Positions 1 through 9,004 of a stretch of 50,251 nt of DNA are shown here, piece by piece. Made by a program: the position numbers and the translations under genes. Under the pieces are notes generated by a model. That model did no database searches, was not told where the DNA came from, and worked only from the letters and a program-made list of their open reading frames with translations. How positions within the stretch are numbered: position 1 is the stretch's first letter; each line of letters starts with the position of its first letter. The DNA lies in NCBI RefSeq assembly GCF_003579925.1, contig NZ_QUAL01000160.1, forward strand, positions 1 to 50,251, in the 5' to 3' direction. The DNA is from Jiangella rhizosphaerae (GTDB lineage Bacteria > Actinomycetota > Actinomycetes > Jiangellales > Jiangellaceae).

Positions 1-2646
1 GGCGGGCGCGGGCTGCGCGGCGGGCGGCGTCACCGGCGGGGCGGGCGGGCGCACCTCGGGCCGCGGGTCTTGACGGGGCTCGCGGGTGGGCAGTGCCGCG
101 CCGGTGGTGCCGTTGGTCAGCGGCTGCCGCCACGACTCGTCGGACCGGGCGCCGTGGTCGGTGGACACGTGGCGCTCGCCGGTGTCGGAGAGCCGGCGCT
201 CGCCCGTCTCGGTGAGGCGCCGTTCACCGGTCTCGGTGAGCCGGCGCTCGCCGGTGTCGGCCGCCGAGTAGCGGGTCTCCGCCGTGATGGGCGGGATGCG
301 CGTCTCACCGGTGTCGGGACGCAGCCGCGACTCCTCGGGGCTCGGCCAGGTGGGCCGTCCGGCGTCCATGGCGGGCGTGGCCTCGGCCGGGAAGCGGGTC
401 TCGCTGGACCGCTCGTCGCGACGCGGGAGGCCGGAGGCGGTGGTCGAGGTGACCGGCAGCGATGGCGAGCTGTCGTCGCGGCGGAGCGGCGCGGGGCTGG
501 GGTCGAGGCTCCACGAGTCGCCGAGGCCGGACTGCTGCGGCGTGGCCGGCTCGGCCGTCACCGGCGGGATGACGCCCTCGCTGGTGTCGAGCGGCGAGAG
601 GATCAGGTGCGCCGGGAGGTCGACCTGCGCGGCCGTGCCGCCCTCGGGCACCGCCTCGAGCCGCACCTGGATGCCGTGCTTGGCGGCCAGGCGGGCGACC
701 ACGTAGAGGCCCAGGGTGCGGGAGGCGGCGACGTCGATGTCACCGACGTTGCGCAGCCGCTCGTTGAGCTCCTCGAGCTGGCCGGCGGGAATGCCCAGGC
801 CGGAGTCGGTGACCTGCAGGCGCAGGCCGCCGCCGAGCAGCGGCTGGCTGGTCACCCGGACCGGCGTGGCCGGCGCGGAGAACTCGGTCGCGTTGTCGAT
901 GAGCTCGGCCAGCAGGTGGGCGATGTCGTCGACGGCGCCGGCGGCGATGAGGTCGGTCGGCATGACGCCGAACTTCACCCGCGGGTACTGCTCGACCTCG
1001 CCGACCGCGGTTCGGACGACGTCGAGGACGCCGGCCGCGCTGGTGTGCTTGCGCATCTCGTCGACGCCGGCGAGGACCAGGAGGCTCTCGGCGTGCCGGC
1101 GGACACGGGTGGCCATGTGGTCGATGCGGAACAGCGTGCTCAGCTGGTCGGGGTCGCGTTCGCGCTGCTCGAGGCCCTCGATCTCGCCGAGCTGACGGTC
1201 GACCAGCGACTGCGTGCGGCGGGAGAGGTTGACGACGATGGTGTCGAGGTTCTGCCGCAGCAGCGCCTGCTCCGCCGCGACCCGGACGGCCGTCGCGTGG
1301 ACGTCGTTGAACGCCGTGGCGACCTGGCCGATCTCGTCGCGGCCCTCGGCATGGACGGCGTCGGGCAGGTTGCGCGCCACCACCGGGCCGTCCTTGTGCA
1401 CCCGGTCGACCAGCGCCGGCAGCTGGGTCTGCGCGGTCTCGAGTGCCGACGCGCGCAGCCGGCGCAGCGGGCCGATGATCGACCGCGCCACGACGATGGC
1501 GAGGTAGACGGTGAGCGCCAGGACGGCGAGCACGCCGAGCGCGCTGAACAGCGCGGTCACGCGGGCGCTGTCGGTGCGCTCGGAGGCGAGCGCCAGAACG
1601 GTGTTGCCGGCCTCCTGCTGGATGTCACGCAGGACGTCGAGTCGATCCGTCGACGCCTGCCACCACTGCGCCTTGTCGATCCGCGGAGCGGCGAGACCGG
1701 CGATGTCGCTGCGGGCGTCGGTGAGCAGCGTGTTGGCGACGGTGATCTCGTTGGAGTAGATGCGGGCCTGTTCCGGGAGGCTGAGGGCGCGGAGGAACCG
1801 GCCGTCGAGCAGCAGCTCCTGCTCACCCTCCAGGAGGACGGCCTGGTCGCGCTGGGCCTGTGTCGGCGCCTGGTCGGGCTCCATGAAGTAGGCGACGATG
1901 CCGCGTTCGAGCGATGCCGACTCGACCGCCTGCGCGATGTCGGCCAGCGCCGAGATGCGGCGGGCCAGCGCGGGGTCATCGGTGCCCGCGGCGGAGGCCG
2001 TGGCGAGCCGCTGCAGGACCTCGGCGAAGCGGTGGTAGCCGTCGGTGCCGCCCTCGTTGAAGAGCGGGACGTCGGCATCGCGCTGGACGCGGTAGTTCAC
2101 GTCGATCTCGGTGCCGCTGAGCCGCTCGACCTCGGTCTCGAAGTCGCGGACCGCGTCCTCGTAGCTGGCGCCGAGGTCGTCGCCGCGACGCTCGTCGATC
2201 TCATCGGACAGCGCCGCGAGGGCGGCGTCGGTGGTCTGGCGGGCGTTGTCGACGTCCGCGGCGTCGACCTCGGCGCCACCCCGGGCGAGACCGGTGATGT
2301 CGCGCTCGTCCTGGAGCGCCTGGAGGGCCTGCAGCGACACCATGCCGACCTCGGCCAGGCTCTCGGTGCGCGAGGCCGACGACGCCTCGTCGAGGGCGTT
2401 CTTGAAGAACAGCGTGCCGAGCACCAGCGTGCCCAGCAGCGGGAGGAGGACCAGTGCGGCGACCCGCGACCGGACGCTGCGGTCGTGCAGGAAGGACTGC
2501 CAGAACGACCGCGAGCGCTCGCCGTCGCCGGCCCCCTTCGTGCGACCGGACTTCACGGCTGGGCGCTCGTCTGCAGGGCGCAGGTTCGCGCGCGCCCGCT
2601 TCGTGGCGCCGTCGTTGCTACGGCGTCCTCGGGCGGTCCGCGTCAT
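1..2646 (-). CDS. Conservon-type (CvnA-like) sensor histidine kinase, 3' end cut by window edge
   Basis: The frame is open for 882 codons and runs off the left edge. The ATG at 2646 follows a good ribosome site (GAGGAAGG, 7 bases upstream). Order: basic N-terminus, one membrane helix (about residues 55-75), a long extracytoplasmic helical region resembling nitrate/nitrite-sensing NIT domains, a second helix near residue 365, a HAMP-like segment, then a helical region with 'NLSRRTQSLVDRQL' and 'FRIDHMATRVRRHAESLL', and an HATPase_c domain ('ELIDNATEFS', 'DSGLGIP'). These motifs are those of CvnA kinases of actinobacterial conservons, which normally precede roadblock, DUF742 and Ras-like GTPase genes; those would lie left of the window. 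The C-terminal tail is Pro/Thr/Arg rich and carries an 8-residue tandem repeat. Family assignment is confident; the signal and partners are unknown. Confidence 0.9.
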   Translation of the reverse strand, partial: MTRTARGRRSNDGATKRARANLRPADERPAVKSGRTKGAGDGERSRSFWQSFLHDRSVRSRVAALVLLPLLGTLVLGTLFFKNALDEASSASRTESLAEVGMVSLQALQALQDERDITGLARGGAEVDAADVDNARQTTDAALAALSDEIDERRGDDLGASYEDAVRDFETEVERLSGTEIDVNYRVQRDADVPLFNEGGTDGYHRFAEVLQRLATASAAGTDDPALARRISALADIAQAVESASLERGIVAYFMEPDQAPTQAQRDQAVLLEGEQELLLDGRFLRALSLPEQARIYSNEITVANTLLTDARSDIAGLAAPRIDKAQWWQASTDRLDVLRDIQQEAGNTVLALASERTDSARVTALFSALGVLAVLALTVYLAIVVARSIIGPLRRLRASALETAQTQLPALVDRVHKDGPVVARNLPDAVHAEGRDEIGQVATAFNDVHATAVRVAAEQALLRQNLDTIVVNLSRRTQSLVDRQLGEIEGLEQRERDPDQLSTLFRIDHMATRVRRHAESLLVLAGVDEMRKHTSAAGVLDVVRTAVGEVEQYPRVKFGVMPTDLIAAGAVDDIAHLLAELIDNATEFSAPATPVRVTSQPLLGGGLRLQVTDSGLGIPAGQLEELNERLRNVGDIDVAASRTLGLYVVARLAAKHGIQVRLEAVPEGGTAAQVDLPAHLILSPLDTSEGVIPPVTAEPATPQQSGLGDSWSLDPSPAPLRRDDSSPSLPVTSTTASGLPRRDERSSETRFPAEATPAMDAGRPTWPSPEESRLRPDTGETRIPPITAETRYSAADTGERRLTETGERRLTETGERRLSDTGERHVSTDHGARSDESWRQPLTNGTTGAALPTREPRQDPRPEVRPPAPPVTPPAAQPAPA
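170..262 (-). repeat. 24-bp tandem repeat in the kinase tail (TGERRL units)
   Basis: Four tandem 24-bp units encode variants of (T/S)(E/D)TGERRL in the C-terminal tail of the CvnA-like kinase, around residues 796-826. The units differ at synonymous positions, so the duplication is not very recent. It lies in low-complexity tail sequence outside the catalytic domains. Confidence 0.8.
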
Positions 2647-2943
2647 CGATGATCCTTCCTCTGTCGTCCCCCTTGGCCGCTCGACGATGAGCGACTCGGG
2701 CCCCTGGTGGCCGCCGTCGTGCTCCGGGACGCACACGCGCCGCTAGACGACGCTTGCTGCCCGGCAGCGTTCTGTCAATAGGCGACCGATGGGTGAAACA
2801 CCTCAATCTGGCACACGATCCCACCGGAGCATGACGGAAATGGTAGACGAGCCACGTCAAACTGCCGCATCGCTGATGGGATTCTCATGCCCGTTCGGCC
2901 GATCGGGGCTCGTCCCAACGCCTGGCTCGGCTGGAAACGCGAC
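2647..2943. other. Intergenic region upstream of the sensor kinase
   Basis: About 300 bases between the kinase start and the ino1 terminator. It must contain the kinase promoter on the minus strand. I see no protein-like frame, tRNA or clear repeat here; the short open frames have no family resemblance. Confidence 0.5.
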
Positions 2944-2973
2944 GGAGCCGGCACCCCGAAGGGCGCCGGCTCC
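2944..2973 (-). terminator. Probable intrinsic terminator of padR-ino1
   Basis: GGAGCCGGC and GCCGGCTCC form a perfect 9-bp stem with a 12-base loop that can itself pair (CCC-GAA-GGG). On the minus strand it lies about 60 bases after the ino1 stop and is followed by a short T run (TTT). The weak T tract is usual in high-GC actinobacteria. Confidence 0.7.
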
Positions 2974-2983
2974 GGGCGGAACG

Positions 2984-3053
2984 TCAGCGCTCGATCTCTC
3001 CGCCACATGGGTCGAGATCTCGGCTTCGCTCGCTCAGCGCTCGATCTCTCCGC
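2984..3053 (-). repeat. Exact 20-bp direct repeat at and after the ino1 stop codon
   Basis: The last 20 bases of ino1 including its stop (3034-3053, encoding the end of GEIER-stop) recur exactly at 2984-3003, 50 bp downstream in the 3' untranslated region. The intervening sequence is not repeated. Confidence 0.9.
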
Positions 3054-4113
3054 GGATGAACTGCTCGACCTTCTCGCGGCAGACGTCGTCGGAATACTGC
3101 TCCGGCGGCGACTTCATGAAGTAGGACGACGCGGAGAGGATCGGCCCGCCGACGCCGCGGTCCTGGGCGATCTTCGCCGCGCGGATGGCGTCGATGACGA
3201 TGCCGGCCGAGTTCGGGGAGTCCCAGACCTCGAGCTTGTACTCCAGGCTCAGCGGGACGTCGCCGAAGTTGCGGCCCTCGAGCCGGATGAACGCCCACTT
3301 GCGGTCGTCCAGCCACGCGACGTAGTCGGACGGGCCGATGTGGACGTTGCGCGGCTCCAGGCCCTCGACCAGCTGCGACGTGACCGACTGCGTCTTGGAG
3401 ATCTTCTTGGACTCCAGGCGCTCGCGCTCGAGCATGTTCTTGAAGTCCATGTTGCCGCCGACGTTGAGCTGGTAGGTCCGGTCGACGGTGACGCCGCGGT
3501 CCTCGAACAGCTTGGCCAGGACGCGGTGCGTGATGGTGGCGCCGATCTGCGACTTGATGTCGTCGCCGACGATCGGGACGCCCGCGGCGGTGAACTTGTC
3601 CGCCCACTCCTGGGTGCCGGCGATGAAGACCGGGAGGCAGTTGACGAACGCCACACCGGCGTCGATGGCGGCCTGCGCGTAGAACTTCGCGGCCTGCTCC
3701 GAGCCGACCGGCAGGTAGCAGACGAGCACGTCGACCTTGGCGGCCTTCAGCGCGGCGACGACGTCGACCGGCTCGCGCTCGTCCTCGACGATGGTCTCGC
3801 GGTAGTACTTGCCCAGGCCGTCCAGCGTGTGACCGCGCTGCACGACGACGCCCGTGGGCGGCACGTCGCAGATCTTGATGGTGTTGTTCTCGCTGGCGCC
3901 GATCGCGTCGGCGAGGTCCTGCCCGACCTTCTTCGCGTCGACGTCGAACGCGGCGACGAACTCGACGTCACGGACGTGGTAGTCGCCGAACTGAACGTGC
4001 ATCAGGCCGGGGACCTTCGTCGCCGGGTCGGCGTCACGGTAATAGTGCACGCCCTGCACGAGCGAGGCGGCGCAGTTACCCACGCCGACGATGCCAACAC
4101 GTACCGAGCTCAT
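3034..4113 (-). CDS. ino1: Inositol-3-phosphate synthase
   Basis: A 359-residue protein starting [18 protein letters not shown], the NAD-binding Rossmann glycine motif of myo-inositol-1-phosphate synthase. It converts glucose 6-phosphate to inositol 3-phosphate, the first step toward phosphatidylinositol and mycothiol in actinobacteria. The central motif '[14 protein letters not shown]' and '[19 protein letters not shown]' near the C-terminus match the short actinobacterial/archaeal form (about 360 residues; eukaryotic enzymes are about 500). The start ATG overlaps the padR stop by four bases (ATGA) and has an AAGGAGAG ribosome site inside padR, so the two genes are co-transcribed. Cytoplasmic. 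An additional copy of its last 20 bases lies 50 bp downstream. Confidence 0.97.
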   Translation of the reverse strand: MSSVRVGIVGVGNCAASLVQGVHYYRDADPATKVPGLMHVQFGDYHVRDVEFVAAFDVDAKKVGQDLADAIGASENNTIKICDVPPTGVVVQRGHTLDGLGKYYRETIVEDEREPVDVVAALKAAKVDVLVCYLPVGSEQAAKFYAQAAIDAGVAFVNCLPVFIAGTQEWADKFTAAGVPIVGDDIKSQIGATITHRVLAKLFEDRGVTVDRTYQLNVGGNMDFKNMLERERLESKKISKTQSVTSQLVEGLEPRNVHIGPSDYVAWLDDRKWAFIRLEGRNFGDVPLSLEYKLEVWDSPNSAGIVIDAIRAAKIAQDRGVGGPILSASSYFMKSPPEQYSDDVCREKVEQFIRGEIER

Positions 4114-4757
4114 CGGCCGTTCTCTCCTTCGTTTCCGGTGGGGGGCGCCGGTGGCTCACCGGCCCCTGGGGTGGGCGAGGCGCCCGGTGGCCTGTCGATC
4201 GAGCGCTGTTCGGCGCTGATCAGGTCGTCGAGCCACTTGACCTCACGCTCGACCGACTCCAGGCCGTGCCGCTGGAGCTCCAGCGTGTAGGCGTCGAGCC
4301 GCTCACGGGTGCGCGACAGCGCCGAGCGGAACTGGTCGAGCTTCTCCTGCAGCCGGCTGCGCCGGCCGATGAGGATCCGCATGCGGGTATCGGCGTCGGC
4401 CCGCCCGAAGAACGCGAAGTGCACGCCGAAGTGCTCGTCGTCCCAGGCCGAGGGGCCGGTCTGGGTGAGCAGCTCGGCGAAGCGCTCCTTGCCCTCGGGG
4501 GTGAGCCGGTAGGCGATGCGGCCGCGGCGCCCGCTGCGATGCGGAGCCGCCGTCACCATGGTGTCGGCGGGCTCGTCCTCGGCCAGGTAGTTCTGGCGCA
4601 CCATCGCCTTGAGGGTCGGATACAAGGTGCCGTACGAGAACGCTCGCCCCCACCCCAGCAGCGAGTTCACCCGCTTGCGCAGCTCGTAGCCGTGCAGCGG
4701 CGCATCGTGCAGCAGGCCCAGGATGGCCAGCTCCAGCGCCTCCGCGCGTTTGCCCAC
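4110..4757 (-). CDS. PadR-family transcriptional regulator
   Basis: A 215-residue protein with an N-terminal PadR winged helix ('[23 protein letters not shown]', then '[13 protein letters not shown]') and a C-terminal helical dimerisation region ('[25 protein letters not shown]'), ending in a Pro/Gly-rich tail. The start is GTG at 4757 with AAGGGAG upstream. It overlaps ino1 by four bases. A 9-bp inverted repeat of PadR-operator type sits 32-52 bases upstream of the start, so autoregulation and joint control of ino1 is likely. PadR linked to ino1 and a divergent penicillin-binding protein gene is, from memory, a conserved actinobacterial arrangement. Confidence 0.93.
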   Translation of the reverse strand: MGKRAEALELAILGLLHDAPLHGYELRKRVNSLLGWGRAFSYGTLYPTLKAMVRQNYLAEDEPADTMVTAAPHRSGRRGRIAYRLTPEGKERFAELLTQTGPSAWDDEHFGVHFAFFGRADADTRMRILIGRRSRLQEKLDQFRSALSRTRERLDAYTLELQRHGLESVEREVKWLDDLISAEQRSIDRPPGASPTPGAGEPPAPPTGNEGENGR

Positions 4758-4788
4758 GAGGTACGCTCCCTTGCATCATTCTCAGATC

Positions 4789-4809
4789 GATGTATCGAAC
4801 CGATACATC
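4789..4809. promoter_or_regulatory. PadR-type operator in the padR/PBP divergent gap
   Basis: GATGTATCG-AAC-CGATACATC is a perfect 9-bp inverted repeat with a 3-base spacer. Its ATGTAT...ATACAT core matches typical PadR sites. It is 32-52 bases upstream of padR. The rest of the 312-base divergent gap (4758-5069) has no gene-like frame and must also contain the promoter of the penicillin-binding protein gene. Confidence 0.8.
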
Positions 4810-5069
4810 CATGCGATAGTTCAGGACGATAGAACGTCTTGGACGTGAACCGCAAGTGACCGGCGCCGTCGCGCCACCGCGCACGGCGTGGACCCCGCAC
4901 ATCGACGTGACGGGTGGGACGGCTGTGCCGTCACGCGCAGGTTTGAAACGTCCGAGGCGGGAGCAGGATTGGCGTGATCGAGCATGGAGCGTCGTAGGCT
5001 CTGCATGAATCCGGGGCGCCTCATCGCGCGCCTCGGACGGCCGATGCCCCCGAACCGACCAGGAAGTCC

Positions 5070-7502
5070 GTGACGAACCAAGGGCGACGCCGCGCGGGCG
5101 ACCGCGCGCGCAGTGCCGCGTCCACGAACGCGGCCCCGAGAAGGTCCGTGTCCGCCGGCGCGGTGCCGTCGGCGACCCCGGAACGCGGCGGACGGCGATA
5201 CGCGGCCGGCCGCAACGGCAAGAAGGGCGCCAAGGGCCGGCGCAGGGGCTGGCGCCGGTTCGTCTCCTGGAAGGCGTTCGGTCTCTACGCGCTCGGCATG
5301 ATGCTGCTCGGCGTCGCCGGGGTCAGCATCGCCTACGCCATGACGGACATCCCCGAGGCCAACGCCTTCGCCCGGTCCGAGGCGACCATCGTCTACTGGA
5401 ACGACGGTGAGACCGAGCTGGGCCGGTTCAGCGCCGAGAACCGCGAGACCGTCGACATCTCCGAGATCCCGCAGGCCTGTCAGGACGCCGTCGTGGCTGC
5501 CGAGGACCGCAGCTTCTACGAGAACAACGGCTTCGACCCGGTCGGCATGCTGCGCGCCGGCATCGGCTACGTCCGCAACAACGGGTCGACGGCGGCCGGC
5601 GGCGGCTCCACCATCACCCAGCAGTACGTCAAGAACTACTACCTGACCCAGGAGCAGACCCTCACCCGCAAGGTGCAGGAGCTGTTCATCTCGGTCAAGA
5701 TCGACCAGCAGCTGGACAAGGACGACATCCTCGCGTCCTACCTCAACACCATCTGGTTCGGGCGCGGCGGCGTCTACGGCATCCAGACCGCGTCCCGCTC
5801 GTACTTCGGCGTGCCGGTGTCCGAGCTCGACACCGCCCAGTGCGCGGCGCTGGCCGGCATCCTGCGCTCGCCGTCGCGCTACGACCCCACGCTGGGTCCC
5901 GAGAACACCGAACGGTTCCAGCGGCGGTTCCAGTACGTCGTCGACGGCATGGTCGACATCGGCAAGCTCGACGCCGCGACCGCCGAGACCCTGGTACCTC
6001 CGGCCGTCGTGCCGGAGCAGAAGGCCAACCGCTACGGCGGGCCGAACGGCTATCTGCTGCAGCAGGTCCGCGACGAGCTGATCGACAACGGCTTCACCGA
6101 GGAGCAGATCGACACCGGCGGCCTGCGCGTCGTCACCACGTTCGACCCGAAGGCGCAGACCGCGGCGATCCAGGCCGTCGACGCCGAGCGGCCGAAGGAG
6201 CACGCCGACGGCGTACGGGTCGGCCTCGCGGCGGTCATCCCGGGCGATGGCGCCGTCGTCGCGATGTACGGCGGACCCGACGCCGTGCAGCAGCCGTTCA
6301 ACGACGCCATCGACGCCTCCATCCAGGGCGGATCGACGGTGAAGCCGTTCACCCTCGCCGCCGCGCTGGAAAAGGGCATCTCGCTGGAGAGCCGCTACTC
6401 CGGCAACACGCTCACCGACCCGATCCTCGGCCCGCCGGTGCACAACCAGGCCGACAAGGAGTACGGCGAGGCCATCGACCTGGTCACCGCCACCGAGAAC
6501 TCGATGAACACGGCGTTCGTCGACCTCGCCTTGGACATCGGGCCCGACGCCATCGTCGACGCCCAGCTGGCCGCCGGCCTGTCCTACGCGGCGGACGAGG
6601 AGGCGGACATGCGCCTGGACCCGCGCGTCACCATCGGCATCGGCCACGTCCGGCCCATCGACATGGCCGAGGCCTACGCCACACTCGCCGCGGGCGGCCG
6701 GCATGCCGACTGGTACACCGTCCGGTCGGTCACCGAGCCCGGCGGCAACGTCCCCTACCGCGTCGAGCCCGCGCCCGAGACCGTGCTCGATCCGGGCGTC
6801 GTCGCCGACACGACGTTCGCCCTCAGCCGGGTGGTCGAGAACGGCAGCGGCCGCGAGGCGCAGAACCTCGGCCGCCCTGCCGCGGGCAAGACCGGCACCC
6901 ACGAGGACCTCACGGCGTGGTTCTCCGGCTACGTCCCGCAACTCTCCGCCAGCGTCGCGATCTTCCGCGGCGACGGCGAGACCGCCGGCACGGTCTCCCT
7001 CGACGGCGTCGACGGCATGGACACCTTCACCGGTGGTGCCTTCCCGGCCCGCATCTGGACCGCGTTCATGACCGGCGCGCTCGAGGGTATGGACGTCGAG
7101 GAGTTCCCCGAGCCCGCTGAGGTCGGCGAGGCGGTCAACCCGTCCCCGACGCCGACGCCCACCCCGACCGAGAGCCCGACCGAGGACGAGAACGGCGACA
7201 ACGGCGGCGGCAACGGCAACGGCGACGGGAACGGTGACGGCGGCGGCGACGAGTCCGGCGACGGCGGTGGCGACGAGTCCGGCGACGGCGGCGGTGACGA
7301 GTCCGGCGACACCGGTGGTGACGAGTCCGGCGACACCGGTGGCGACGAGTCGGGCAGCGAGTGGTCCGGCGCCGACGGCGGTGGTGGCGACACCGGTGGC
7401 GATCCCACCGAGGAACCCACCGACGAACCGACGAGCGACGAGAACGGCAACGGCAACGCCAACGGCGGCGCCTGGGGTGACGCCGGCGGCGGCGACCGCT
7501 GA
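5070..7502 (+). CDS. Class A penicillin-binding protein (transglycosylase/transpeptidase)
   Basis: 810 residues, GTG start with AGGAAG upstream. A basic cytoplasmic N-terminus is followed by one membrane anchor (about residues 70-95). The glycosyltransferase-51 domain shows the catalytic Glu145 in 'AAEDRSFYENNG' and 'GGSTITQQYVKN'. The transpeptidase domain has all three active-site motifs: Ser422-T-V-Lys425, S478-M-N480 and K607-T-G609. The enzyme polymerises and cross-links peptidoglycan outside the membrane. The tail (about residues 690-810) is low complexity: Pro/Thr stretch, then Asn/Gly and five 8-residue GGGDESGD-like repeats. It is transcribed divergently from padR-ino1. Confidence 0.96.
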   Translation: MTNQGRRRAGDRARSAASTNAAPRRSVSAGAVPSATPERGGRRYAAGRNGKKGAKGRRRGWRRFVSWKAFGLYALGMMLLGVAGVSIAYAMTDIPEANAFARSEATIVYWNDGETELGRFSAENRETVDISEIPQACQDAVVAAEDRSFYENNGFDPVGMLRAGIGYVRNNGSTAAGGGSTITQQYVKNYYLTQEQTLTRKVQELFISVKIDQQLDKDDILASYLNTIWFGRGGVYGIQTASRSYFGVPVSELDTAQCAALAGILRSPSRYDPTLGPENTERFQRRFQYVVDGMVDIGKLDAATAETLVPPAVVPEQKANRYGGPNGYLLQQVRDELIDNGFTEEQIDTGGLRVVTTFDPKAQTAAIQAVDAERPKEHADGVRVGLAAVIPGDGAVVAMYGGPDAVQQPFNDAIDASIQGGSTVKPFTLAAALEKGISLESRYSGNTLTDPILGPPVHNQADKEYGEAIDLVTATENSMNTAFVDLALDIGPDAIVDAQLAAGLSYAADEEADMRLDPRVTIGIGHVRPIDMAEAYATLAAGGRHADWYTVRSVTEPGGNVPYRVEPAPETVLDPGVVADTTFALSRVVENGSGREAQNLGRPAAGKTGTHEDLTAWFSGYVPQLSASVAIFRGDGETAGTVSLDGVDGMDTFTGGAFPARIWTAFMTGALEGMDVEEFPEPAEVGEAVNPSPTPTPTPTESPTEDENGDNGGGNGNGDGNGDGGGDESGDGGGDESGDGGGDESGDTGGDESGDTGGDESGSEWSGADGGGGDTGGDPTEEPTDEPTSDENGNGNANGGAWGDAGGGDR
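7225..7355 (+). repeat. 24-bp tandem repeat encoding GGGDESGD units in the PBP tail
   Basis: About five units of 24 bp encode GGGDESGD, the last two as TGGDESGD. The repeat is in the acidic, Gly-rich, probably disordered extracellular tail and does not touch the catalytic domain. Confidence 0.85.
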
Positions 7503-7588
7503 CCGCGTGAGCCCCGGCCCTCGGCCACGGTGAGCGTTGACGCGACCGTGCCCGGTCCGACGACGGCTGACGGCTAGGCTGTCGACTC

Positions 7589-9004
7589 GTGTCCGTGACG
7601 CAGCAGGGCCGCGCGGGACCCGCCGCGCCCAGTCGTGAGGATCCCGTCGTCGCGGGCCTGAGCGAGGCGATCGGCGGGCCGTTCGGCCGCCGGGCGGCCG
7701 CGCCGCGGCGCTGGTGGGGCCCGGTCCGCATCGCGCTCCTGGTGGCGGTCGTCGTGCTGGCGCTCGGGCTGCTCGCCGACCAGCCGTGCCGCGCCGACGG
7801 CTGGGCCGACCGTGCGGACCGGTCGATGTGGACGTCCCTGTGCTACACCGACGTCGCGTTCCTGTACCGGGAGCGCGGCTTCGCCGACGGTCTGGTGGCC
7901 TACCGCGACAGCCTGCTGGAGTACCCGGTGCTGACCGGCGCGGTCATGCAGGCGACGGCGGTCGCGTCGGCCGCCCTGTACGACGCGTTCGGCGGTGGCG
8001 GCGGGCTCCCTCCGCAGATCGCGGAGAGCGTGATCTTCTTCGACCTCACCGCCGTGGTCATGGCGGTCGCCGCGCTCGGCGTGGTCGTCACGACGGCACG
8101 GACGGTGCCGCGCCGTCCATGGGACGGGCTGCTGGTGGCGGCCTCGCCGTTGCTGCTGCTCAGCGCCTACGTCAACTGGGACCTGCTGGCGGTGCTGGCG
8201 ACGGCACTGGCGATGCTGGCGTGGTCGCGCGATCGGCCGGTGCTCGCCGGGGTGCTGATCGGGCTCGGCACCGCCACGAAGCTGTACCCGGTGCTGCTCC
8301 TCGGCGTGTTCGTGCTGGTGGCGCTGCGGTCGCCGGACCGGCGCGGTGCCCTGCGCGACGCCGCCGTGGCCGTCGCGGGCGCCGTCGTCGCGTGGTGCGC
8401 GGTGAACCTGCCGGTCGCGTGGTGGGCACCGACCGGCTGGCGCGAGTTCTTCACCTTCAACGCCGAACGCGCGGCCGACTTCGGCTCCACGTGGTTCGCG
8501 GTGGAGCTGCTGGCGCCCGGCCTGCTGCCCGCGTCCGTCGACGACCTCGTCATCGCGGCCGCGGCCGTGCTGCTGGTGCTCATCGCCGCGCTCGCGCTGA
8601 CGGCACCCGTGCCACCCCGCCTCACGCAGCTCGCCTTCCTCGCCGTCGCCGCGTTCCTGCTGGTGAACAAGGTGTGGTCGCCGCAGTACTCGCTCTGGCT
8701 GCTGCCGCTGGCGGTGCTGGCCCGGCCCCGGGTCCGCGATCTGGCCGTCTGGCAGCTCGCCGAGGCGGCCTACTTCGTGCTCGTCTGGCGCTACCTGGCC
8801 ACGCTCTACGACCCGGCGGCGCCACTGCTGTCGAACGACCAGTACGCGCTGGCCATCCTGCTGCGGATCGCAGGGCTGCTCTGGCTCGTTGTCATGGTCG
8901 TGCGCGACATCCGCCGACCCGAGGAGGACCCCGTCCGGCGGTTCCTGACGCCCGCGCCCGGTGCCGTCGCGCCCCGGCACCGTCGCCGGGAGGTGCCGGC
9001 ATGA
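7589..9004 (+). CDS. Polytopic membrane glycosyltransferase, GT87-like
   Basis: 471 residues with about ten hydrophobic helices. The early loop motif 'YRDSLLEYPVLTG', the 'YVNWDLLAVLATAL' segment, 'GLGTATKLYPVLLL' and 'LVNKVWSPQYSLWLLPL' are characteristic of GT87/DUF2029 GT-C enzymes, which transfer mannose or arabinose from a polyprenyl-phosphate donor at the outer membrane face. The start is GTG at 7589; no ribosome site is visible, but a TAGGCT -10 box ends 8 bases upstream, suggesting a leaderless message. The stop overlaps the start of the next gene, another GT-C enzyme, by four bases, so they form an operon. The exact substrate is unknown. Confidence 0.85.
   Translation: MSVTQQGRAGPAAPSREDPVVAGLSEAIGGPFGRRAAAPRRWWGPVRIALLVAVVVLALGLLADQPCRADGWADRADRSMWTSLCYTDVAFLYRERGFADGLVAYRDSLLEYPVLTGAVMQATAVASAALYDAFGGGGGLPPQIAESVIFFDLTAVVMAVAALGVVVTTARTVPRRPWDGLLVAASPLLLLSAYVNWDLLAVLATALAMLAWSRDRPVLAGVLIGLGTATKLYPVLLLGVFVLVALRSPDRRGALRDAAVAVAGAVVAWCAVNLPVAWWAPTGWREFFTFNAERAADFGSTWFAVELLAPGLLPASVDDLVIAAAAVLLVLIAALALTAPVPPRLTQLAFLAVAAFLLVNKVWSPQYSLWLLPLAVLARPRVRDLAVWQLAEAAYFVLVWRYLATLYDPAAPLLSNDQYALAILLRIAGLLWLVVMVVRDIRRPEEDPVRRFLTPAPGAVAPRHRRREVPA

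Noticed and set aside
70-2652. 860-codon open frame on the plus strand opposite the sensor kinase
   Set aside because: Arg/Gly/Val-rich shadow translation with no domains; the minus frame has clear NIT, HAMP and ATPase motifs.
4821-6941. 706-codon minus-strand frame opposite the penicillin-binding protein
   Set aside because: No family motifs; the plus strand shows all PBP active-site motifs.
7225-7355. Direct repeats in the PBP tail considered as a CRISPR array
   Set aside because: 24-bp units without spacers, in frame within a coding low-complexity tail.
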